Part shown: one piece after another, positions 17,263 through 25,949 of the stretch
Position numbering within the stretch: the first letter of the stretch is position 1
How the letters are laid out: each line of letters starts with the position of its first letter
NCBI GenBank assembly: GCA_015057505.1
Contig: SVEG01000010.1
Coordinates: forward strand, 1 to 64,000
Source: Lachnospiraceae bacterium
GTDB lineage: Bacteria; Bacillota; Clostridia; Lachnospirales; Lachnospiraceae
Reading direction: 5' to 3'
Length of the DNA stretch: 64,000 nucleotides
Program-made: the position numbers and the translations under genes
Notes under the pieces: generated by a model
Database searches by the model: none
Seen by the model: only the letters and a program-made list of their open reading frames with translations
What the model was told of the DNA's origin: nothing

Positions 17263-17514
17263 AAAATCCTCCCAGCCGCACGTTGCGCTTTATTCCTTTA
17301 CAAATATTGAAAATCGTTCTGTAATAAAAAGGAATTAACTTCCCACAAAGTGATTGACTTCCGTTGGATTAGTAACTCTCCTTACCCATCAAAGTTATAA
17401 GAGTTCGTCTTATATGCATACGAATATATTACCATTTTTTTACATTATTTGCAACATTATTTTACATTTATTAACAATATTAGTTTGTCAGCAATCACAT
17501 CTAACAATATGCCG

Positions 17515-17554
17515 TCAATACAAAAAAGGAGATGAGCCAAACTCATCTCCTTTT
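17515..17554 (-). terminator. Intrinsic terminator of ileS-glgP-mscL
   Basis: Arms AAAAGGAGATGAG and its complement (17524-17554) with a five-base loop, followed on the minus strand by TTTTTTG; 20 bases after the mscL stop. Confidence 0.85.
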
Positions 17555-17573
17555 ACAATTACCTTAACTAATA

Positions 17574-18017
17574 TTATTCACTCACATCAGAACCACAGTG
17601 TGCACACTTTGTTGCCTCAATGTGAATCTCTGACTTACAGTAAGGGCACTTCTTTGTAGTAGCGGGTGCCGGAGCAACGGGCTCTTCCTTCTTTTTAAGG
17701 CTGTTGATACCTTTTACAAGTAAGAATACAACAAATGCCATAATAATGAAGTTAAGCACGCCTGAAATAAATGTACCGTATTTTACTACAGCCACTCCTG
17801 CTTCCTCTGCAAGTGCAAGTGTCTCGTATTTGTTACCGTCGAGTGCGATAAACCAGTTGTTGAAGTCCACTCTGCCTGTAACAAGACTTAAGAGAGGCAT
17901 AATTACGTCATTAACAAGTGAAGATACAAGTGAATTGAATGCGCCACCGATGATAACACCGACTGCCAAATCAATCATGTTGCCTTTTAAGGCGAATTTC
18001 TTGAATTCCTTTAACAT
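17574..18017 (-). CDS. mscL: Large-conductance mechanosensitive channel with C-terminal zinc ribbon
   Basis: 147 residues. MscL core: [27 protein letters not shown], two membrane helices (about 15-45 and 70-95), and the pore region typical of the family. The usual C-terminal bundle is followed by a zinc ribbon with two CxxC pairs (about 124-141). Typical MscL is 120-150 residues without a ribbon. The channel releases solutes on osmotic downshock; the ribbon may link it to another protein or metal. Last gene of the ileS-glgP-mscL group. Confidence 0.93.
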   Translation of the reverse strand: MLKEFKKFALKGNMIDLAVGVIIGGAFNSLVSSLVNDVIMPLLSLVTGRVDFNNWFIALDGNKYETLALAEEAGVAVVKYGTFISGVLNFIIMAFVVFLLVKGINSLKKKEEPVAPAPATTKKCPYCKSEIHIEATKCAHCGSDVSE

Positions 18018-18047
18018 TTTTCTTCCTCCGTGTTTTATATAATAAAA

Positions 18048-20504
18048 TTAATTCTGCTCATCAAGTGTAACTGTAACCTTATCAAGCTTCCAGATTTCCT
18101 GTGCATATTCCTCAATTGTACGGTCAGATGAGAATTTACCGCAACATGCCGTGTTAAGCATTGCCATCTTAGCCCATCTGTCCTTATCAGCATATGCTTC
18201 GTACGCTCTCTTACGAGCGTCATCATAGGATCTGAAATCTTTAAGGATAAAGTATACGTCCTTGCCGCCATTTACAAGTGAATTATAGATGTCCTCGAAA
18301 CGCTTTTTATCATCAGGTGCATATGTTCCGTCAATCAACTGGTCAATTACCTTACGAAGTTCTGCATCGCTACGATAAACATCCATGGGATTGTAGCCGC
18401 CGTTATTCTCGTAATTGATTACTTCGTCAGAGCTGAGGCCAAAGATAAACGCATTTTCAAGTCCAACCTCTTCAACGATTTCTACATTGGCACCATCCAT
18501 TGTACCGATTGTAACGGCACCGTTAAGCATGAACTTCATGTTACCTGTACCTGAAGCTTCCTTACTTGCTGTAGAAATCTGCTCACTAAGATCAGAAGCA
18601 GCAAATATAAGCTCTGCATTGGATACTCTGTAGTCCTCGATAAATACAACTTTAATCTTACCGTTAATTGATGCGTCGTTGTTAACCACGTCACCAACGC
18701 TGTTAATCAATTTGATGATTGATTTTGCTCTGTGGTAACCTGCGGATGCCTTAGCACCGAAGATAAATGTTACAGGCTGCATGTCCATTCCCGGATTAGC
18801 CTTGAGCTTGTTATACAGGTGCATAACATGGAGAATGTTGAGAAGCTGACGCTTGTACTCGTGAAGTCTCTTAACCTGTACATCGAAAATAGAATTCGGG
18901 TCTACATCAATACCGTTATTCTCTTTAATATATTTGGCAAGACGAATCTTGTTCTGATATTTAATCTCCATGAATTCCTTCTGACACTTAGCATCATCTG
19001 CAAAAGGCACAAGCTTCTTCATCTGGTCAAGCGCTGTAATCCAGCCGTCGCCGATATGATCTGTTACCCAGTTTGCGAGAAGAGGATTTCCGTGCAAAAG
19101 AAATCTTCTCTGTGTAATACCGTTAGTTTTGCTGTTAAACTTCTCAGGCATCATCTGATAGAAGTCACGAAGTGTCTCCTTCTTAAGAATCTCTGTATGA
19201 AGTCTTGCAACACCGTTAACTGAATATCCGCCTACAATTGCAAGGTTTGCCATTCTTACCTGTCCTTCATAAAGGATTGCCATCTTGCGTACCTTCTCGT
19301 ACTGGTTAGGATATTTTTCCTCAACTTCTTTAACGAATCTTCTGTTAATCTCGTCAATAATCTGGTATACACGGGGCAAAAGTCTTGAGAACAAGTCGAT
19401 AGGCCATTTCTCAAGTGCCTCTGCCATAATTGTGTGGTTAGTGTAAGCACAGGTCTTGATTGTAATCTCCCATGCCTCGTCCCACTCAAGCTTATAATCA
19501 TCCATAAGAATTCTCATGAGCTCTGCAACAGACATAGCCGGATGAGTATCGTTCATCTGGATTGTTACCTTCTCATAGAGCTTATGAATATCGTCATGAT
19601 TGCTCATGTATTTCTCAACTGCTGTCTGCAAGCTTGCAGATACAAAGAAATACTGCTGTTTAAGTCGAAGTTCCTTACCTGTATAGTGATTATCGTTCGG
19701 ATAAAGCACTTCTACGATAGTCTTTGCAAGAGCTTCCTGCTCAACCGCTTTAAGGTAGTCACCCTTATCAAATGATGAAAGGTTAAACTGCTGGAGCGGC
19801 TCTGCATCCCAGATACGAAGTGTATTGATTACGTTGTTACCGTAACCTACTACCGGCAAATCATAAGGCACGGCTCTGATTGCCTGATAACCTTCCTGTA
19901 CGAAATGATTTCTTCCGTTCTCGTCTGTATAGCAATTTACATGTCCGCCAAAACGAATCTCCTTGGCATACTCTTCACGTCTCATCTCGAAAGGATTGCC
20001 ATGCTTAAGCCAGTTATCCGGTGCTTCAATCTGATAACCGTCTTTAATCTCCTGCTTGAACATACCGTATTTGTAACGGATACCGCAACCATATGCCGAA
20101 TAACCTAAAGTTGCAAGCGAATCCATAAAGCACGCTGCAAGTCTTCCGAGACCACCGTTACCTAACGCTGCATCTCTCTCCTGGTCTTCAATAAGGTTAA
20201 GGTCACAACCAAGCTCTTCAAGAGCTTCTTTTACCTCATCATAAAATGTAAGGTTGATAAGGTTGTTACCAAGTGCACGACCCATCAAAAATTCCATTGA
20301 CAAATAGTATACTGTCTTGGGGTCCGCCTTGTCATATTCCTTCTGGGTTGCAATCCATGCATCAATGATAGAGTCCTTTGCAGCATAGGCTACAGCTGCA
20401 AATATCTGCTTCGGAGTTGCCTCCTCAAGGGACTTTCTGTATAACGTCTTTACGTTATAAACTACGCTTCTTTTGAAGAATTCTTTATTAAATGTACGTT
20501 TCAT
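18048..20504 (-). CDS. glgP: Glycogen/starch phosphorylase
   Basis: 818 residues, the full family length. It uses phosphate to release glucose-1-phosphate from alpha-1,4-glucan with a PLP cofactor. The PLP-lysine motif EASGTGNMKFMLNGA lies near residue 660, and the YYLSMEFLMGRALGNNL and NGGLGRLAACFMDS motifs are intact. AAAGGAG precedes the ATG. It starts 11 bases after the ileS stop with no terminator between, so at least part of its transcription should come from the Ile T-box promoter. Confidence 0.97.
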   Translation of the reverse strand: MKRTFNKEFFKRSVVYNVKTLYRKSLEEATPKQIFAAVAYAAKDSIIDAWIATQKEYDKADPKTVYYLSMEFLMGRALGNNLINLTFYDEVKEALEELGCDLNLIEDQERDAALGNGGLGRLAACFMDSLATLGYSAYGCGIRYKYGMFKQEIKDGYQIEAPDNWLKHGNPFEMRREEYAKEIRFGGHVNCYTDENGRNHFVQEGYQAIRAVPYDLPVVGYGNNVINTLRIWDAEPLQQFNLSSFDKGDYLKAVEQEALAKTIVEVLYPNDNHYTGKELRLKQQYFFVSASLQTAVEKYMSNHDDIHKLYEKVTIQMNDTHPAMSVAELMRILMDDYKLEWDEAWEITIKTCAYTNHTIMAEALEKWPIDLFSRLLPRVYQIIDEINRRFVKEVEEKYPNQYEKVRKMAILYEGQVRMANLAIVGGYSVNGVARLHTEILKKETLRDFYQMMPEKFNSKTNGITQRRFLLHGNPLLANWVTDHIGDGWITALDQMKKLVPFADDAKCQKEFMEIKYQNKIRLAKYIKENNGIDVDPNSIFDVQVKRLHEYKRQLLNILHVMHLYNKLKANPGMDMQPVTFIFGAKASAGYHRAKSIIKLINSVGDVVNNDASINGKIKVVFIEDYRVSNAELIFAASDLSEQISTASKEASGTGNMKFMLNGAVTIGTMDGANVEIVEEVGLENAFIFGLSSDEVINYENNGGYNPMDVYRSDAELRKVIDQLIDGTYAPDDKKRFEDIYNSLVNGGKDVYFILKDFRSYDDARKRAYEAYADKDRWAKMAMLNTACCGKFSSDRTIEEYAQEIWKLDKVTVTLDEQN

Positions 20505-20515
20505 AAATTACTCCT

Positions 20516-23500
20516 TTACTGTCTTACTACACCTAATTCTGTCTTCTCCCCATTAATATCCCACTCTTTATTATAGCCGTCAATCTTGCCTGTTACTATC
20601 TCGTTAGCAAGTACAACGCCTTTAATCTCTTCCTCATTTTTCTTGATTATCTCAGCAAGCTTATCATTACCGCTCTGGTAAACGATGATACGGTCTGTAA
20701 CCTCGAAGCCTGCTTCCTTACGCATTGTCTGAATCTTGCTGATTACCTCACGTACGAAACCTTCCTCGATAAGCTCTTCTGTAAGGTTCGTATCAAGAAC
20801 AACCGTAATTCCTCTGTCGCTGTCTGAAACATAACCTTCAACCTGCGCTGCCTCGATTAACAAATCGTCCTTCTCAAGCACTTCTTCTGTTCCCTCAACA
20901 ACAATTGTAAGTGTGCCCTTGGTATTAAGCTCGCTCATTGCCGCATTACCGTTAAGGTTGTTAAGAACCTCACGGAGTGCATTGAGTCTGCTTCCGAAAC
21001 GCTTACCGAGTGTCTTTAACTGCGGCTTAAAGCTGTAGCTTGTAAATGCGCTTACATCAGATGTAAATTTAACATTTTTAACGTTAAGCTCATCTCTGAT
21101 GATTTCTGCATAGAAATCTGAAAGCGCACTGCCCTCGTCTTCCTGACGCACATACATATCGGCAATAGGCTGACGATTCTTAATATTAGCTGCATTACGG
21201 CAAGCACGACCGAGTACAACGATTTCAACAACCTTCTTCATGTCTGCCTCAAGTGTTGCATCAATCCATGCTTCATTTACTACAGGGAAATCACACAAAT
21301 GAATACTCTCGGGTGCAGTCTTATTGATGCTGCGTACAAGGTTCTGGTAAATCTCCTCTGTGATAAACGGTACCATCGGAGCCGCCGCCTTGCAGATATC
21401 AACAAGTGCTGTATAAAGAGTCATGTACGCATTAATCTTATCCTGCTCCATGCCCTTTGCCCAGAAACGGTCACGGCAGCGTCTTACATACCAGTTACTC
21501 ATCTCATCAACAAATTCTGAAAGTGCTCTTGCAGCCTCAGGAATTCTGTAGTTCTCAAGGTTGTTATCAACTGCCTTGATTACTGAATTAAGCTTTGACA
21601 AAAGCCATTTATCCATAACAGGAAGCTTGTCATAATCTAATGTGTATTTTGTTGCATCGAACTCATCAATGCTTGCATATGTTACAAAGAATACATATGT
21701 GTTCCACAATGTACCCATGAACTTACGCTGACCTTCCATAACGGCCTTGTCATGGAAACGGTTAGGCAACCATGGTGCGCTGTTGATATAGAAATACCAA
21801 CGAATCGCATCTGCGCCAAAGCTCTCAAGAGCATCAAACGGGTCTACTGCGTTACCCTTTGACTTACTCATCTTCTGACCGTTCTCGTCCTGAACGTGAC
21901 CAAGTACGATTACGTTCTCATAAGGTGCCTTATTGAAAAGAAGTGTTGATTCTGCAAGAAGTGAGTAGAACCAACCTCTTGTCTGGTCAACTGCCTCTGA
22001 AATAAACTGTGCCGGGAACTGTGCTTCAAAAAGCTCCTTGTTCTCAAAAGGATAGTGATGCTGTGCAAAAGGCATCGCACCTGAATCGAACCAACAGTCG
22101 ATAACCTCCGGAACTCTCTTCATGTGGTGCTTGCCACACTTAGGACAAAGGAAGGTAACTGCATCGATATAAGGCTTGTGAAGCTCAACCTTAGCTGTCT
22201 CAGGATCGCCTGTAAGCTCTGCGAGCTCTGCGCGGCTTCCTACGGAATGCTGGTATCCACACTCACACTCCCAGATATTGAGAGGAGTTCCCCAATAACG
22301 GTTACGTGAAATAGCCCAGTCCTGTACGTTCTCGAGCCAGTCACCGAAACGACCCTTACCGATGGACTCAGGAATCCAGTTAATTGTATTATTATTGCGA
22401 ACCAAATCATCCTTAACGGCTGTCATTTTGATATACCATGACTCTCTAGCATAGTAGATGAGCGGTGTATCACAACGCCAGCAGTGAGGATAACTGTGCT
22501 CAAACTTAGGCGCATCAAAAAGAAGGCCTTTTTTGTCAAGGTCTGTTAAAACCATCGGGTCTGCCTTTTTAACGAATACGCCTGCGTAAGGAGTCTCTTT
22601 GGTCATTTCACCCTTACTGTCTACAAGCTGTACAAAAGGTAAATCGTAAGCACGTCCTACCTTGGCATCGTCCTCACCGAATGCAGGTGCGATATGAACA
22701 ACACCTGTACCGTCTGAAAGAGTTACATAGCCGTCGCATACAACGTAATGTGCTTTCTTGTTCTGTGCCTTACAGATGTCAAGAGCGCAGTCAAATAACG
22801 GCTCGTATTCCTTGTATTCCAAATCCTTACCTGTATATCTCTCTAAAACTTCATATGCCGGAGCATCTTCTGTCTTGAACTTGCCAAGTACTGTATCGCA
22901 GAGTGCCTCTGCCATATAATATGTGTAGCCGTCTGCGCATTTAACCTTAACATATGACTCAACCGGGTTAACACAAAGTGCAACGTTGGACGGAAGTGTC
23001 CAAGGTGTAGTTGTCCATGCAAGAATATATGCATCCTCGCCTACTACTTTGAAACGTGCGATTGCAGAACGTTCTTTAACATCCTTATAGCCCTGTGCAA
23101 CTTCCTGTGCTGAAAGCGGAGTTCCACATCTCGGGCAGTAAGGAACAATCTTGAAACCCTTGTACAAAAGGTTCTTATTCCAGATTTCTTTGAGCGCCCA
23201 CCACTCTGACTCGATAAAGTTATCATGGTAAGTAACGTAAGGATCATCCATATCTGCCCAGAAGCCTACAGTGCCGGAGAAATCCTCCCACATTCCTTTG
23301 TACTTCCAAACACTTTCCTTACATTTGTTAATGAAAGGCTCAAGACCATAGTTCTCAATCTGCTCCTTACCGTCAAGGCCGAGTAACTTCTCAACCTCAA
23401 TCTCAACCGGAAGACCGTGTGTATCCCATCCGGCCTTTCTCGGAACCATGTAGCCCTTCATTGTACGATAACGCGGAATCATATCCTTAATTACACGTGT

Positions 23501-23680
23501 AAGTACGTGACCGATGTGCGGCTTACCGTTTGCCGTAGGCGGTCCGTCATAAAAAGTGTATGTCTCGCCATTTTTTCTGGCTTCCATACTCTTCTCGAAA
23601 ATCTTATTGTCCTTCCAGAACTGTTCAACCTTCTTCTCTCTCTGCACGAAATTCAAGTCTGTCGATACTTTGTCGTACAT
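20516..23680 (-). CDS. ileS: Isoleucyl-tRNA synthetase (long, IleS2-like form)
   Basis: 1054 residues. HIGH motif in GKPHIGHVLT (about 53-62) and KMSKS in GQKMSKSKGNAVDP (about residue 600). The long length, the PRKAGWDTHGLPVEIEVEK stretch and an eukaryote-like editing domain place it with the IleS2 type, which in other bacteria tolerates mupirocin. AGGAGG fixes the ATG at 23680; a frame extension to 23791 lies inside the T-box leader. Regulated by an upstream T-box. Confidence 0.96.
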   Translation of the reverse strand: MYDKVSTDLNFVQREKKVEQFWKDNKIFEKSMEARKNGETYTFYDGPPTANGKPHIGHVLTRVIKDMIPRYRTMKGYMVPRKAGWDTHGLPVEIEVEKLLGLDGKEQIENYGLEPFINKCKESVWKYKGMWEDFSGTVGFWADMDDPYVTYHDNFIESEWWALKEIWNKNLLYKGFKIVPYCPRCGTPLSAQEVAQGYKDVKERSAIARFKVVGEDAYILAWTTTPWTLPSNVALCVNPVESYVKVKCADGYTYYMAEALCDTVLGKFKTEDAPAYEVLERYTGKDLEYKEYEPLFDCALDICKAQNKKAHYVVCDGYVTLSDGTGVVHIAPAFGEDDAKVGRAYDLPFVQLVDSKGEMTKETPYAGVFVKKADPMVLTDLDKKGLLFDAPKFEHSYPHCWRCDTPLIYYARESWYIKMTAVKDDLVRNNNTINWIPESIGKGRFGDWLENVQDWAISRNRYWGTPLNIWECECGYQHSVGSRAELAELTGDPETAKVELHKPYIDAVTFLCPKCGKHHMKRVPEVIDCWFDSGAMPFAQHHYPFENKELFEAQFPAQFISEAVDQTRGWFYSLLAESTLLFNKAPYENVIVLGHVQDENGQKMSKSKGNAVDPFDALESFGADAIRWYFYINSAPWLPNRFHDKAVMEGQRKFMGTLWNTYVFFVTYASIDEFDATKYTLDYDKLPVMDKWLLSKLNSVIKAVDNNLENYRIPEAARALSEFVDEMSNWYVRRCRDRFWAKGMEQDKINAYMTLYTALVDICKAAAPMVPFITEEIYQNLVRSINKTAPESIHLCDFPVVNEAWIDATLEADMKKVVEIVVLGRACRNAANIKNRQPIADMYVRQEDEGSALSDFYAEIIRDELNVKNVKFTSDVSAFTSYSFKPQLKTLGKRFGSRLNALREVLNNLNGNAAMSELNTKGTLTIVVEGTEEVLEKDDLLIEAAQVEGYVSDSDRGITVVLDTNLTEELIEEGFVREVISKIQTMRKEAGFEVTDRIIVYQSGNDKLAEIIKKNEEEIKGVVLANEIVTGKIDGYNKEWDINGEKTELGVVRQ

Positions 23681-23737
23681 AATTATCCTCCTTCTTGTAC
23701 TCAAGCACTTGTGTGCTTTCGTTGATTCGGCTTTCGC

Positions 23738-23988
23738 CAAATGAAAAGCCTCCGTCCGTAAAAGGACGAAGGCCAAACCTCGCAAAACCACCTGTTACTC
23801 TGCATACACTTCATATGCGCTCCCGATAACGGCGGAAACCCGTCAGAACTTACTCGCAACGCTTTAGGCTCTGCAACTTCGGAGTGATATTCAAATAACC
23901 TTACTTGTACCGGACTCACACCAACTCCGGCTCGCTTGGACGTTTGGGCAATTCTACTGTCTCCATCATAGTCTTTTCTATAAATAGT
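23738..23988 (-). promoter_or_regulatory. T-box riboswitch, isoleucine (ATC specifier)
   Basis: The ileS leader. Stem I includes the AGCGAGCCGG...GGTGTGAGTCCGG signature (23935-23908), the specifier ATC in GAATATCACTCC (23888-23886), the T-box AGGTGGTTTTGCGAGG (about 23793-23778), and the terminator with GCCTTCGTCC and GGACGGAGGC arms followed by TTTT (23773-23743). Uncharged tRNA-Ile would favour antitermination. Confidence 0.93.
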
Positions 23989-23994
23989 GCTATC

Positions 23995-24023
23995 ATCGTA
24001 ACACATTTTCAGGCTTTTTTCAA
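23995..24023 (-). promoter_or_regulatory. Predicted SigA promoter of the T-box/ileS transcript
   Basis: TTGAAA, 17-base spacer, TACGAT with extended TG on the minus strand. Confidence 0.6.
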
Positions 24024-24117
24024 GCGAAAGATAATTTTTAGTAGTTTAGACGAGAAAACTTGAGAATGCACAAAGTTATTTAGTAAAAATATATTGTAAT
24101 ATGGAATAGAATGGATA

Positions 24118-24146
24118 TTTACAAAAATAAAGAGATGTGTTAAAAT
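24118..24146 (+). promoter_or_regulatory. Predicted promoter of the antisense antitoxin RNA
   Basis: TTTACA, 17-base spacer, TAAAAT with TGT just before the -10 element. Confidence 0.55.
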
Positions 24147-24152
24147 TTTCCT

Positions 24153-24240
24153 AGATAGAGGTACTAGGTTGTACCCCTTGCAAGTGAAATGAACTAAAAT
24201 AGACTGTCCAAGTTCTCAGGCTCGGGGCGGTCTATTTTGT
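24153..24240 (+). ncRNA. Antisense RNA, predicted type I antitoxin
   Basis: About 88 bases between the promoter at 24118 and the terminator hairpin ending at 24238. It overlaps the 3' end and terminator of the toxin mRNA on the other strand, the arrangement of the Fst/RNAII and TxpA/RatA systems. It contains no coding frame. Boundaries are predicted from promoter and hairpin only. Confidence 0.5.
24197..24239. terminator. Shared hairpin of toxin mRNA and antisense RNA
   Basis: Arms AAAATAGAC (24197-24205) and GTCTATTTT (24230-24238), with inner G/C pairs; T-rich on the plus side. The toxin stop codon lies within the stem, which is common in this toxin class. Confidence 0.65.
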
Positions 24241-24330
24241 CTTTCTGTGACTTATCTCATAAACGAGACCTATAATAGCTACTATGAGCAATCCCAACTG
24301 TATGAGGTTATCATATGTAACATATTGCAT
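24232..24330 (-). CDS. Small hydrophobic peptide, holin-like type I toxin
   Basis: 32 residues: a short polar start (MQYVTYDNLIQ), one membrane helix of about 16 residues, and a basic end SHRKTK. This layout and the TxxxLxxLGxLIVAxIGLVY-type core match the putative holin-like toxin family. GGGGGAGG lies six bases before the ATG at 24330; the earlier ATG at 24336 touches it and is less likely. Antisense to a predicted RNA at its 3' end. Expected to damage the membrane if over-produced; this is inferred from the family. Confidence 0.65.
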   Translation of the reverse strand: MQYVTYDNLIQLGLLIVAIIGLVYEISHRKTK

Positions 24331-24376
24331 AGGCATCCTCCCCCTCTCTCAAGGGGCAACCGTTCCCATGTATTCA

Positions 24377-24406
24377 ATTATATTATATTTGTATGCACTT
24401 TGTAAA
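24377..24406 (-). promoter_or_regulatory. Predicted promoter of the toxin mRNA
   Basis: TTTACA, 18-base spacer, TATAAT on the minus strand, giving a leader of about 35 bases. Confidence 0.5.
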
Positions 24407-24420
24407 CATTATTTTCCATT

Positions 24421-24441
24421 ATATGTAATATTTTTACATAT
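24421..24441. repeat. Short perfect inverted repeat
   Basis: ATATGTAA (24421-24428) and TTACATAT (24434-24441) with a five-base centre, between the toxin promoter and the DUF4317 promoter; may be an operator or a weak hairpin. Confidence 0.35.
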
Positions 24442-24459
24442 AGTAAGAAATTGGTTTGA

Positions 24460-24487
24460 TTGACAAACTTGACTAAAATATTATAAA
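24460..24487 (+). promoter_or_regulatory. Predicted SigA promoter of the DUF4317 gene
   Basis: TTGACA, 16-base spacer, TATAAA; about 65 bases before the ATG. Confidence 0.5.
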
Positions 24488-24554
24488 ATTATGTAATGTT
24501 AGTTTAAGAACCTTAAATTAAATTAACGATTATAATGTAAGAAGGGCAATAACA

Positions 24555-25697
24555 ATGATAAAAAAAGAAGTTAACGAAATCCGTAAACAATTCAATGACA
24601 AGAACTGCGCAATTACCCGCATATGCGGTTGCTATGTAGATGGTGAGAAGCAAAAAAAGCTTGAATTTAAAGAGGCTTTTCTCTCGCTCCCTGAGGAAGA
24701 ACGCTTCAAGTATTATGAGCTGTTCAGAAAGACTCTGGGCGGAACTGTAGGCCGTAATCTTTTAAACCTTAACTTTCCCATGAAGGAAGAGGCTGAAGGC
24801 GGCACACAGGAATTTTTATACAGATTAAGAGAAAGCAAACTTACTGACACTGAATTAATTGGTGAGTTCTACGATAAGATTATCGAGCACTACGATGCAC
24901 CCGGTAATTTCCTTATACTTTTGATACACTCCGTATATGATGTTCCCGGCAAAACAAGCGACGGACTCGAGATGGACGATGCTTCCGATGAGGTATTTGA
25001 GCATATTCTCTGTAGCATTTGCCCCGTTACACTCTCCAAGCCCGGACTCAGCTACAATGCTGAAGAGAACTCCATCCATAACCGCGTACAGGATTGGATT
25101 GTTGATAAGCCCGAAAAAGGGTTCCTTTTCCCGGCATTCAACGAGAGAAGCACCGATATCCATGCCACCCTTTATTTTTCAAAAAACCCGAATGAGCTTA
25201 TGCTTTCTTTTGTGGACTCGTTCCTAGGTTGCGGTCTTCCTCTTCCTGCCAACAGTCAGAAAGAGACCTTCCAGGCACTTATTGCCAATACACTCGGAGA
25301 GAACTGCGAATATGAAGTAGTTAAGAACATTCATGAACGTCTTAATGAAATGATTGAAGAACATAAGGATTTCCCTGAACCTCTTACATTAAGCAAGCCT
25401 CAGGTTAAGGATCTTTTATATGAGAGCGGTCTTGAAGACGAGCGTCTTGAGAACTTCGACCATACATACGACATGACTGTTACCAAGGAGGATACAGAGC
25501 TTCTTGCAATCAATGTTGCCAACACAAGAAGCTTCGAAGTTAAGACTCCGAATGTTGTAATTAAGGTTGACCCTGAATTCTCATACCTTGTTAACACGCA
25601 GATGGTTGACGGAAGGCGTTGTATCGTAATTGAGATGGGGGATAATGTTGAGGTAAATGGTATTGCACTGAATTACACAGGGAACAGCGAAGAATAA
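24555..25697 (+). CDS. DUF4317 family protein
   Basis: 380 residues, soluble, no signal peptide. It opens with KKEVNEIRKQFNDKNCAITRICGCYVDGE, which is characteristic of the DUF4317 family of Clostridia, and continues through the KPEKGFLFPAFNERSTDIH region. The family is uncharacterised. The ribosome binding site is AGAAGGGC. It is monocistronic with a long hairpin downstream. No catalytic motif could be seen. Confidence 0.85.
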   Translation: MIKKEVNEIRKQFNDKNCAITRICGCYVDGEKQKKLEFKEAFLSLPEEERFKYYELFRKTLGGTVGRNLLNLNFPMKEEAEGGTQEFLYRLRESKLTDTELIGEFYDKIIEHYDAPGNFLILLIHSVYDVPGKTSDGLEMDDASDEVFEHILCSICPVTLSKPGLSYNAEENSIHNRVQDWIVDKPEKGFLFPAFNERSTDIHATLYFSKNPNELMLSFVDSFLGCGLPLPANSQKETFQALIANTLGENCEYEVVKNIHERLNEMIEEHKDFPEPLTLSKPQVKDLLYESGLEDERLENFDHTYDMTVTKEDTELLAINVANTRSFEVKTPNVVIKVDPEFSYLVNTQMVDGRRCIVIEMGDNVEVNGIALNYTGNSEE

Positions 25698-25747
25698 TAT
25701 TGATTCTTGAAACCCTATAGCACTCGTACAATAGCTTTATAATCTTA

Positions 25748-25949
25748 TAAAATAAAATTCAATTACACAAAAAGTCTCCGCGCAGTATTTAATTTCAAAA
25801 CCTTTATATGCCATGGAAATGAGACCTTAAAATTGTTGAAGCCATTGCTGAAACAATTTTGAGCTTAAGGGCTCATTGAAATGTTTGGCATATCTGGTTT
25901 TTAAATTAAATACTGCGCGGAGACTTTTTATATAACTGAATTCTATTTT
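25748..25949. repeat. Long imperfect inverted repeat (about 200 bases)
   Basis: Outer arms of 17 bases with two mismatches (25749-25765 and 25933-25949), then perfect arms from AAAAAGTCTCCGCGCAG (25769-25785) to its complement at 25911-25927, then broken inner pairs down to a loop near 25845. The two outer mismatches become G-U pairs in the minus-strand RNA, so a folded transcript from that strand (after prfC) is favoured. It lies between converging DUF4317 and prfC and overlaps the last codons of prfC by two bases. It could act as terminator, be a non-coding RNA, or be a MITE-like element. Confidence 0.7.

Noticed and set aside
17270-17515. Structured regulatory RNA upstream of the HicB relic
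   Set aside because: An 8-base inverted repeat and some GC-rich segments are present, but no known riboswitch pattern or clear terminator pairing could be built.
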